64,000 bases of DNA, taken from the NCBI RefSeq assembly GCF_030546805.1, contig NZ_JAUOPC010000003.1:434001-498000 (forward strand). The letters run 5' to 3'. Positions 24,052-31,058 of the stretch are shown here, in pieces (the stretch's first letter is position 1; the number at the start of each line of letters is the position of its first letter). Source of the stretch: Cyclobacterium sp. 1_MG-2023 (lineage in GTDB: Bacteria; Bacteroidota; Bacteroidia; Cytophagales; Cyclobacteriaceae). The position numbers and the translations under genes were made by a program. Under the pieces are notes generated by a model. It was given only the letters and a program-made list of their open reading frames with translations, was not told where the DNA came from and made no database searches.

Positions 24052-26016
24052 ATGCAGTGTCACTTAACTAGTAGAGCAGCTAGCGGGAATTATGGGGAAA
24101 ATGGTTTAGATAATTTTCCACCATCAATAAATGGGGAAATAGGAGCCAAAGGAGAATTTGATATTACGGAATTGAGTTATGATGATCAATTAAGTAAGTA
24201 TTCTTATTCTTTTGTAAGGATGTTATTGCATGAGGCTGAAATTGATTATCTAAATGGAGAAATAAAAATAGCAGCTGAAAAATTATTATGGCTGAGTGAT
24301 TTAGTTGAATCAGGTAAATCGCTTGCTAGGGAATCTGTGGATCTTGTCCAAAATTCAGAAGATCAATTTGATGAAAGTGAAGAAAGAGTCGCAGTACTTA
24401 TGCGAAGAATCAATATTTTATTAATACAGTTGTCCCAGGGGGTAGATTATTATGGTCATTACCCGAATTTTGTACCTCTTACTTCTGTTTCTGTTTATGA
24501 AAACTCAATAGATGGGATGTTAGATTTGGCAACAGATATTGAAAAAGCATATAATGATTATGTCGATAAAGAACAAGATGATTTAACAAAGAAAGCTGCA
24601 ATTAGAATTGCTATTGATAATCTAGAAAGCAAACAAGATATTATTTCATCTCAGTCAGTTCAATCAAAGGACGAGGTTTCAGAAACTAGAAAACAAGTTG
24701 TATTACTTCTTGAGGAAGAAATAATATTAGAAAGTAAAGTAAATGATGCAAAACGAGAGTTTCAGGATGCCGTGTCAAGAGAAGCTGCATGCGGATTTGA
24801 AGATGTGACTAAAGCCGCAATTGCAATTGCAGCGATTTACACTGGTGTAGGTGCAGTTGCTGGAGGAATGGCTGCGTTAGGAGAAATGCAAGGAATGATT
24901 GATAAAAAGGAAATAAAAGATACTTTTAAGGATCAGGCCAGTTATTTTGTAAAAGAATTTAAAGTCATTAATGGAGGGATTGATAAAATTAAAAATGGAT
25001 ATGCTTCAGTAAAAGAAACGCTAGAGAGAGAGAGAGATGGAGCAAAACTAATAATGGCTGAAGGGAATTTTGAAGAAGCTGTAAAAAAGTTTTACCACCT
25101 TAAGGAAGCTAAGGCATATTTAGCATTGATGCGACAATATTTGGGTGTAATTAAAACAAGAAATAATAAAATATTAGAAATAGACACTAAAATCACTAGG
25201 TTGTTAGAACTTGAATCTGAAAATGATCAGATTCAAACTGAAATTAGTGAAGTAGAAGGTAGGTTGGTTCAAGTTTTTAATCCCGTATTGGCAGAATATG
25301 TTGTGTTTTTTGAGAGAGCTGTCACAAGAATTAAATCAGATATATTAAAAGCTATTGTAATGGAGTTTAAGTCATTGCAATATTGGGGTTTAAAAAATAA
25401 TTTGGTGCCAAAAAATTTAAAGGATAGATCTATCGGTCAACTTAAGGTGTTCCATATTTCATTTAAATCAAAGTTGCTAGATCTTATTGTTCAAAGAAAC
25501 GGCGTGCCTCAGGATATTTCACCTGAACCACGAATTTTTCAGCGAAGTGAAATGAGACAAGAATTCGATGTTTTTGACAAAACGGGACGACTTACATTTA
25601 CCATGTCTCCAGATGACCCAAAATTCAAGTACTACTCTAGAGTATTAATGAAAAATGTTAAGGTTAAATTTATATTTACTAGAAGATTATTGGATTCAAC
25701 ATTCGTGCTGTTAAGACACCATGGAAACCCAACATTTATTGATAAATCTGGTAATGAATTTAATTTTTCTCATCGAAGTAGAAACTCTTTTGATACTCTT
25801 AAAAAAGGCACTAATGAAGTTTCATTACATTTATTAGGAAATGGTGAGGATTACTATTTTTTGAGTCCATTTGCAACTTGGACATTTAGCATGGATTTTT
25901 CATTTGGTAGTGCTAGTGATTTAACGGAAGAAAAGAGTCTAAGAGAAAGAAAAAAGTTAAGTAAGATTTCAATGTATTTTGAGGGAGTTGCAGATTATAA
26001 ATATAATATAGAATGA
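24052..26016 (+). CDS. Long coiled-coil protein with central hydrophobic segment
   Basis: 654 residues. Residues 10-35 (GNYGENGLDNFPPSINGEIG) still resemble the collagen-like neighbour. Residues 40-240 and 290-480 are long charged helices with heptad character. Between them, residues 255-280 form a hydrophobic Ala/Gly-rich segment (AAIAIAAIYTGVGAVAGGM). The C-terminal 150 residues are a beta-rich domain (RRLLDSTFVLLRHHGNPTFI, WTFSMDFSFG). Helices flanking a hydrophobic tongue recall alpha-helical pore-forming toxins, but this is architecture only; I recognise no family. The DNA is AT-rich, which suggests recent transfer. Confidence 0.65.
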   Translation: MQCHLTSRAASGNYGENGLDNFPPSINGEIGAKGEFDITELSYDDQLSKYSYSFVRMLLHEAEIDYLNGEIKIAAEKLLWLSDLVESGKSLARESVDLVQNSEDQFDESEERVAVLMRRINILLIQLSQGVDYYGHYPNFVPLTSVSVYENSIDGMLDLATDIEKAYNDYVDKEQDDLTKKAAIRIAIDNLESKQDIISSQSVQSKDEVSETRKQVVLLLEEEIILESKVNDAKREFQDAVSREAACGFEDVTKAAIAIAAIYTGVGAVAGGMAALGEMQGMIDKKEIKDTFKDQASYFVKEFKVINGGIDKIKNGYASVKETLERERDGAKLIMAEGNFEEAVKKFYHLKEAKAYLALMRQYLGVIKTRNNKILEIDTKITRLLELESENDQIQTEISEVEGRLVQVFNPVLAEYVVFFERAVTRIKSDILKAIVMEFKSLQYWGLKNNLVPKNLKDRSIGQLKVFHISFKSKLLDLIVQRNGVPQDISPEPRIFQRSEMRQEFDVFDKTGRLTFTMSPDDPKFKYYSRVLMKNVKVKFIFTRRLLDSTFVLLRHHGNPTFIDKSGNEFNFSHRSRNSFDTLKKGTNEVSLHLLGNGEDYYFLSPFATWTFSMDFSFGSASDLTEEKSLRERKKLSKISMYFEGVADYKYNIE

Positions 26017-26113
26017 TATATTTTATTAATCAATTTCATAATTAGAAGCTTTACGTCACTGATTGAAAACTATTATATAAAATTGTATTTGTAGTTGCAG
26101 TACAAAGAACCAT

Positions 26114-26292
26114 TTAATTACAAAACTTTCCATATCCTAGTGGTGCTCCTGCATCTACTGCTTTTGAGTATCCTTTTTGTATGCCAGAGATACAACTTAG
26201 GAGTCCTGGGGGTAGGAATAAATGACTAAATAGTCATAACCTTTATCCAATTTAAAAGGTTCTCCAAATTCTTTTTTTTCCTTTTGATCCAT
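26114..26292 (-). pseudogene. Frameshifted small Cys/Gly-rich peptide gene
   Basis: From the ATG at 26292 the minus strand reads MDQKEKKEFGEPFKLDKGYD, continues to YSYPQDS and stops. Adding one C to the CCCCC run near 26208-26212 restores a frame ending PGLLSCISGIQKGYSKAVDA, then GAPLGYGKFCN and a stop at 26114. The repaired product would be 58 residues with an acidic leader and a Gly/Cys tail. The break is either a true mutation, a slippery-tract switch or a sequencing error. Confidence 0.45.
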
Positions 26293-26370
26293 AATATCTT
26301 TTTTTAAATTGCCATAACGTACGACTAAAGTGTACAGTGCACTTTAGTAGCCTTACAAAAATACCTTAAT

Positions 26371-26715
26371 CTAACAGTTTTTTACGTTTTTGAAGGATTT
26401 TTTGGCAACATGCGTATAAATTTCCGTGGTTTTGCTGGAATTGTATCCCAACAATACTTATATATGGCGCAAATTTGTTCCCGCTTCAAGCAAATGCGTG
26501 GCAAAACTGTGGCGCAGTGTATGTGGCGTTATTTTTTTCTTTATCCCTACGAGTAAAGCTGCCTTATCCATTATTTTTTTCAGACTGGAAGATGAGTAGG
26601 GAACACCATTTAGGCCTTAAAGGAAAAATACTTTTAGCCTCCTCACCATATAATTTACGTAAATCCAATAGTACGAAGCGGTTTAATAAAGCATACCTAT
26701 CCGTACCATTTTTTA
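26371..26715 (-). pseudogene. Decayed tyrosine recombinase, C-terminal part
   Basis: Minus-strand fragments read GTDRYALLNRFVLLDLRKLY, then, after a frameshift, [20 protein letters not shown] and [24 protein letters not shown], an in-frame stop, VLLGYNSSKTTEIYTHVAKK. This is the standard C-terminal catalytic half of a Xer/phage integrase, with the R-box [13 protein letters not shown] and the catalytic Tyr in TEIYTHV. The stop replaces the usual Gln of the LRxIQ(V/E)LLGH motif. The N-terminal half is absent, so it cannot be active. Confidence 0.85.
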
Positions 26716-26876
26716 CATTTAACAACATATCCAAATACCTGTATAACCGTAAATTTCTATATACGCATACCTACGTATTCGCATAAAATAGCCCTTTTTA
26801 CGTATTTCCTTCCTTATTTTTTTTCCTTCTCTTTGGGTCAGGCAATAATTAGCAAGAACCAGACAACCTAAAAAAC
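26716..26876. repeat. TATAC/TACG-rich repeats before the mobilisation genes
   Basis: CATATCCAAATACCTGTATAACC, then CTATATACGCATACCTACGTATTCGC, form short imperfect repeats in the 160 bp before mobC. TATCCAAATAC and CCTGTATA also occur in the repeat region at 14936-15120. The position directly 5' of mobC and the relaxase suits an origin of transfer or autoregulatory sites. Confidence 0.4.
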
Positions 26877-27257
26877 ATGAAGGATCCCCAGGAAAATAAA
26901 ACACACAAAATCACCTTCAGGCTCAAAGAGCAAGAGGCAAAGTTCCTGGATGATTTTGCTGGAAGTGCAGGTATCTCCAGAAGTGATACACTCAGGAACC
27001 TGATCCGGAAAATCCAGGGAGATGCATCCATTATTAAGACAGACAAATTGCTTAATACCCTGTCTGACCTTGCAGCCGGGCAGGGCCGGGTCAACAACAA
27101 TATCAACCAACTGGCCAAACATGCCAATCAATATCATAAGGTAAGTGACCTGGACCCCAAGGTATTTGTAAGGTTTAATACACTGCTATCCCGGTACCTT
27201 GACTTTCAGGAGGACATGAACAGTACTTTCCGAAAAATCTATAAATCCATCAGCTGA
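26877..27257 (+). CDS. mobC: Mobilisation accessory protein MobC (relaxosome)
   Basis: 126 residues. HKITFRLKEQEAKFLDDFAG followed by SRSDTLRNLIRKIQ is a ribbon-helix-helix DNA-binding domain. The C-terminal half (LNTLSDLAAGQGRVNNNINQLAKHANQYHK) is the conserved MobC segment (PF05713, with N-x-N-Q-x-A). It would bind near oriT and help the relaxase. Its stop overlaps the start of the relaxase gene. Confidence 0.9.
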   Translation: MKDPQENKTHKITFRLKEQEAKFLDDFAGSAGISRSDTLRNLIRKIQGDASIIKTDKLLNTLSDLAAGQGRVNNNINQLAKHANQYHKVSDLDPKVFVRFNTLLSRYLDFQEDMNSTFRKIYKSIS

Positions 27258-28759
27258 TGACAGTCAAAATTCTATCATCCACCAGTACTTTCAAAGGGGT
27301 GTCCTACAACACCAACAAAATGCAGTCCGGTAAAGGTGAGCTGATGAAATTCAAAAATTTCGGTTACCTGCAATCGGCCCAAAAAGTAAGCCCTGCTGAA
27401 ATGAAAACCTTTCTAAAAGCCCATTCTAATCGAAATACCAGGGTACAAAACAAACAATTTCATGCCATGATTTCTTGCAAGGAACGGGAATACAACAAGA
27501 AGGAACTTACCAAAATGGCAGAGAAGTGGCTGGAAAAAATGGGCTACGGCAATAATCCTTACTTGGTCGTATTTCATGGAGATACTAAAAACAACCATGT
27601 CCATATGGTCTCTTCCAGAATCGGCAAGGACGGCAAAAAGATTAACGACAGTATGGAAAGGATCAGGGCACAAAAATGCATGCTGGAGATCATGGAAAGG
27701 AATCCTGGGCTGGAATGCAGGAAGATTATTGATCAGTTAAAATCATTTTCATTTTCCACCCTCAATCAGGCCAAGTTATACCTGGAAACTCGGGGATACA
27801 ACCTTCAGGAAAGAGAAGATAAATTGTTCCTGTATAAATTTGGACTGCTACAAGTCGAACTTTCCCTAAAGGAAATAAAGCAAAAGACCAATGCCTATAC
27901 CATTGACAAGGCAAGAAAAAAGCAGCTCCATGCCTTGTTTGAAAAGTACAGGAAGGTTTACTGCAGCAAACCTGTTCCAATATTTGAACCGCTGAAAGGC
28001 AATCGCCTTGGTAAACCAAAGGGTTACAGGTCAGAAATGGCCGACTTTCTCAAGGAAAAATTTGGGATAGAAATGTTGTTTCATGGCAGGGATGGCAAGA
28101 ATCCTTATGGCTATACGGTTATCGACCATAGCAGGAGAATCATCTTTAAGGGAGGTGAAATCTATCCGCTTAAAAACCTGAATCAGGAAGAAACCAGGGA
28201 TAAGGTTAAAGTAATCAATTTCCTTTTTCCATCAGATATTCCTGCGTATAAAAGCATTATAGGAGCTTCAGATACCCTTTTCCGAATCAAACGTTTTCCG
28301 GAAAATACGGCTTACCGGTTGAAATTACTATCTGTTTTAGAAGATTACCCCAACCTCCAAACGGGCCTTGAGGAATTCAAATTACACCTACTGGTAAACG
28401 AAAAGCGCTTGTTTTTACTGGACCCTCAGGAGCGGTTTTTTATTCGGCTGGAAGCCATTCTGAAAAATATTGAATACAACAGATTTGCCAGACTTTGGGA
28501 AGTCCCTCTCCGAAATGGGACAGTACAAGCAGCTTATATCGAATCAGGTTCTGAATCAAGATTGCAATTACGAATACAAGCAGACAACAAAAAAACTTTA
28601 CCCTTCACTTCGGATAATGAATATGCTGAACCAGACAGGGAAACAGTGGCCCCACTTTCCACTTTTAACCTGGACATCCATCAGGATGTGGACGATGAGG
28701 CAATGCATGGAAGGAGAAGGAACAAAGATAAAGACAACAAAAAGAGAAGCATCAGATAA
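27257..28759 (+). CDS. Relaxase / mobilisation nuclease
   Basis: 500 residues. The N-terminal 200 residues form a MobA/VirD2-type relaxase domain. GKGELMKFKNFGYLQ precedes the metal-binding histidine motif YLVVFHGDTKNNHVHMVSSR (around residues 105-122). The catalytic Tyr is likely in the N-terminal FKGVSYNTNK. The rest is charged and typical of Bacteroidota MobB relaxases. It nicks oriT and leads the strand into the recipient. It is translationally coupled to mobC and 6 bp upstream of parA. Confidence 0.9.
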   Translation: MTVKILSSTSTFKGVSYNTNKMQSGKGELMKFKNFGYLQSAQKVSPAEMKTFLKAHSNRNTRVQNKQFHAMISCKEREYNKKELTKMAEKWLEKMGYGNNPYLVVFHGDTKNNHVHMVSSRIGKDGKKINDSMERIRAQKCMLEIMERNPGLECRKIIDQLKSFSFSTLNQAKLYLETRGYNLQEREDKLFLYKFGLLQVELSLKEIKQKTNAYTIDKARKKQLHALFEKYRKVYCSKPVPIFEPLKGNRLGKPKGYRSEMADFLKEKFGIEMLFHGRDGKNPYGYTVIDHSRRIIFKGGEIYPLKNLNQEETRDKVKVINFLFPSDIPAYKSIIGASDTLFRIKRFPENTAYRLKLLSVLEDYPNLQTGLEEFKLHLLVNEKRLFLLDPQERFFIRLEAILKNIEYNRFARLWEVPLRNGTVQAAYIESGSESRLQLRIQADNKKTLPFTSDNEYAEPDRETVAPLSTFNLDIHQDVDDEAMHGRRRNKDKDNKKRSIR

Positions 28760-28765
28760 AAACCA

Positions 28766-29416
28766 ATGCATATGATAATTCTATTCGCAAACCAAAAAGG
28801 AGGAGTCGGTAAAAGTACCCTTTCGGTGCTATTTTCCAACTACCTAACCTTGGCCAAAAACAAAGCGGTTAAGGTCTATGACATGGACTTCCAACGGTCG
28901 CTTTACAACAAGGCCCAGGCTGCAGAAGTGATTGAAAACACGCCATTGTATCCCGTAGAGGCTGCCGAATTGTCTCAATTTAATGCCATACAAAAAAAGG
29001 ACAACAAAAAAGAAAATCAGGTCAGCATCATTGACCTGGCGGGTAAAATGGATGATGACGAACTTGTTCCGGTATTCCAAAAATCGGACCTCATCCTATG
29101 CCCCTTCAGTTATGACGAATACTCCGTGTCCTCTACCATCGAGTTTTCCTTTGTAATCAAAAAAATTAACCCGAATGCTAAAATCATATTTATTCCCAAT
29201 AGGGTGCGTAGCAGTGTGAAATACGAAACCATGAAATCGGTTCAGGACGCACTGAAAAATTTCGGGGCAGTCACCAGCAGCATTACTGAAAGGATAGATT
29301 TCCAGCGCATCACTACCTATGACATTCCTTCGAATATCATAGAGGTAATCGAACCTGTTTTTGAATCCATTTATAACGAATACATAGACCCGGCATGGCA
29401 CAAGATGATTACATAA
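28766..29416 (+). CDS. ParA-family ATPase of the conjugation operon (TraA-like)
   Basis: 216 residues. ILFANQKGGVGKSTLSVLFS is the deviant Walker A of ParA/MinD ATPases, followed by VYDMDFQRSLYNKAQ and VSIIDLAGKMDDDELV (Walker B). In CTnDOT-type elements such a gene heads the tra operon. It may position the element or help start transfer. It overlaps the next gene by 22 bp. Confidence 0.9.
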   Translation: MHMIILFANQKGGVGKSTLSVLFSNYLTLAKNKAVKVYDMDFQRSLYNKAQAAEVIENTPLYPVEAAELSQFNAIQKKDNKKENQVSIIDLAGKMDDDELVPVFQKSDLILCPFSYDEYSVSSTIEFSFVIKKINPNAKIIFIPNRVRSSVKYETMKSVQDALKNFGAVTSSITERIDFQRITTYDIPSNIIEVIEPVFESIYNEYIDPAWHKMIT

Positions 29417-29745
29417 AAACACTGATGAGCAATTTCCGCCCCAATGGTCATACATCAGTGAAAAAGAACGGAAAGGAAAGAACCCTTCCTGCAAATAAAC
29501 AGAATAAACCTGCTTCACTGGATAGGGATATAGACCTTTTGTTGGAGCAGGTCAGGGACCTGAAAATTGATGGTGACAAAAAGCGGCTGATCAAAATCGA
29601 TGAGAAAAGTGAGGAAATTCTGAAAGTGATGTACCCGGTATTTTCCGTGGATGTAACACGATTTATCAATTTTCTTTTGACCCGCTTCTTTCAGGACCAT
29701 CCGGAACTGATAGACGAGATCAGAAAATCATTTAAAAAACTCTAA
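29395..29745 (+). CDS. DUF3408-family conjugation protein (TraB-like)
   Basis: 116 residues. The C-terminal part (YPVFSVDVTRFINFLLTRFF...HPELIDEIRKSFKKL) matches the end of DUF3408 proteins encoded after ParA in Bacteroidota conjugative elements. The N-terminal half is polar and disordered. The role is unknown; it may be a DNA-binding partner of the ParA protein, by analogy with ParB. Confidence 0.75.
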   Translation: MAQDDYIKTLMSNFRPNGHTSVKKNGKERTLPANKQNKPASLDRDIDLLLEQVRDLKIDGDKKRLIKIDEKSEEILKVMYPVFSVDVTRFINFLLTRFFQDHPELIDEIRKSFKKL

Positions 29746-29746
29746 C

Positions 29747-30094
29747 ATGAACTGGACTGAATTTATAAAATTTTTGGCATCTGGATACCTGCTTTATTAT
29801 GGGGTACTGGTGGTGCTTGACCTACTAAAACCCCAAAAGGGAATCTTTCACAGGGGAAATGAAGACTTGCTGGAATTTCCAGAGGAAACCCAAACTACCA
29901 TTATTGATGAAGAAGCATTTCAAAGTGAGGATTCCCTTAAAGCAACTGAAAGGTCAGAAGATCAGGAAAACCAGCAATGGAAACTCTATGGGGAAAATGT
30001 CAATGTATCCACAGGAGGAGTAAGCAGCATGACAGAACTGTTTAGGCTGGCACAGGATGAAATGATAGAGGTGAAGAAAAATCTTGTCTACTGA
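29747..30094 (+). CDS. Small membrane-anchored conjugation protein
   Basis: 115 residues with one N-terminal TM helix (about residues 9-26, FLASGYLLYYGVLVVLDLL) and an acidic cytoplasmic or periplasmic tail ending SMTELFRLAQDEMIEVKKNL. Its position corresponds to TraC/TraD in CTnDOT-type operons. I cannot assign a family by sequence alone. Confidence 0.65.
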   Translation: MNWTEFIKFLASGYLLYYGVLVVLDLLKPQKGIFHRGNEDLLEFPEETQTTIIDEEAFQSEDSLKATERSEDQENQQWKLYGENVNVSTGGVSSMTELFRLAQDEMIEVKKNLVY

Positions 30095-30095
30095 A

Positions 30096-30416
30096 ATGAA
30101 AAGCTTGTCCCTCATACTGATGGTCACCTTAATTTTTTCTGTCGGCGGTTTGGAAGTGACAGCCCAAACACCCCCGGGCCTCTCCGAGATCAACGAAGGA
30201 AAAAACCTAATGGCCCAAAACTTTCGGGCACTCTCTCGTGCGGTGCTGATCCTGGGGGCCCTCTTTGGCCTCCTGGGCGGATTGAGGATATATAACAACT
30301 GGCAAATGGGCAGGCGAAACATCGATATCGAGGTAGCAGGATGGTTTGGGGCCTGTATATTTCTTTCGGTATTGGGAGTCTTCTTAAGTGCCCTTTACCA
30401 GGTACCCATTGCCTAA
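30096..30416 (+). CDS. TraE-like DUF4134 membrane protein, first copy
   Basis: 106 residues from the ATG at 30096; the 30084 start lies in the preceding gene and adds four residues before the signal peptide. After the signal peptide there are two TM helices (about residues 46-66 and 82-102) with GLLGGLRIYNNWQMGRRNIDIEVAGWFGACIFL between. DUF4134 proteins are VirB2/VirB3-like small membrane components of the Bacteroidota type IV secretion system. It is a diverged paralogue of the next gene. Confidence 0.75.
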   Translation: MKSLSLILMVTLIFSVGGLEVTAQTPPGLSEINEGKNLMAQNFRALSRAVLILGALFGLLGGLRIYNNWQMGRRNIDIEVAGWFGACIFLSVLGVFLSALYQVPIA

Positions 30417-30470
30417 AAAAGATCAATCAATTTTAAATCATAAAAAACAATCCATTTAAATCAACTAATC

Positions 30471-30776
30471 ATGAATAAAAACAACAAAAAAGCTATCGGA
30501 ACCCTTGCATTGGTACTCATTGGCCTGGCCCAGTCAAAAGCCCAGGGAGTACAGGGGATTACAGCAGCAGAATCCTCCCTTATTGGTTATGTAGATCCTG
30601 TGGCTTCTCTTTGCCTGGTTATTGGCGCCGTAGTAGGAATCATCGGCGGCGTAAGGGTCTATATCAAATGGAATAGCGGAGATCAGGACATCAACAAAGA
30701 GCTGATGGGCTGGGGAGGATCCTGCTTGTTTATGGTATTGGTGAGCGTAGTCATTAAGGCCTTTTTCGGAGTTTGA
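30471..30776 (+). CDS. traE: TraE, DUF4134 conjugation membrane protein
   Basis: 101 residues. A signal peptide (MNKNNKKAIGTLALVLIGLAQSKAQG) and two TM helices flank VGIIGGVRVYIKWNSGDQDINKELMGWGGSCLF, the strongly conserved DUF4134 core. It is thought to be the pilin-like VirB2 counterpart. Its stop overlaps the start of traF by 4 bp. Confidence 0.88.
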   Translation: MNKNNKKAIGTLALVLIGLAQSKAQGVQGITAAESSLIGYVDPVASLCLVIGAVVGIIGGVRVYIKWNSGDQDINKELMGWGGSCLFMVLVSVVIKAFFGV

Positions 30777-31051
30777 TGAGCAAGCGGTTTCCCATATACA
30801 AAGGACTCCAAAAACCCCTGATGTACAAAGGATTTCAGGGCAAATTCATCGGCTGGGGCATTTCATCCCTGGTGATGGGCCTGGTCCTGGGAGGGGTGAT
30901 CGGAAGCTTTACCAATATGGTTTTCGGCGGATTGCTCACCATCAGTACCATTATAGGTGGCCTTTATTTTACCAGCCTAAAACAGAAAAAAGGCCTGCAC
31001 AATAAAACACGAAATCAAGGAGTGTTTCTACACCCTACCGACCTTAAGTGA
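30773..31051 (+). CDS. traF: TraF, DUF4133 conjugation membrane protein
   Basis: 92 residues. FPIYKGLQKPLMYKGFQGKF followed by two TM helices (GWGISSLVMGLVLGGVIG and MVFGGLLTISTIIGGLYF) is the DUF4133 pattern, the VirB3-like partner of TraE and TraG. It ends 7 bp before traG. Confidence 0.88.
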   Translation: MMSKRFPIYKGLQKPLMYKGFQGKFIGWGISSLVMGLVLGGVIGSFTNMVFGGLLTISTIIGGLYFTSLKQKKGLHNKTRNQGVFLHPTDLK

Positions 31052-31058
31052 ATTAATT

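Noticed and set aside
26475-26786. A 103-residue plus-strand frame
   Set aside because: It is the opposite strand of the decayed tyrosine recombinase, whose minus-strand motifs are clear.
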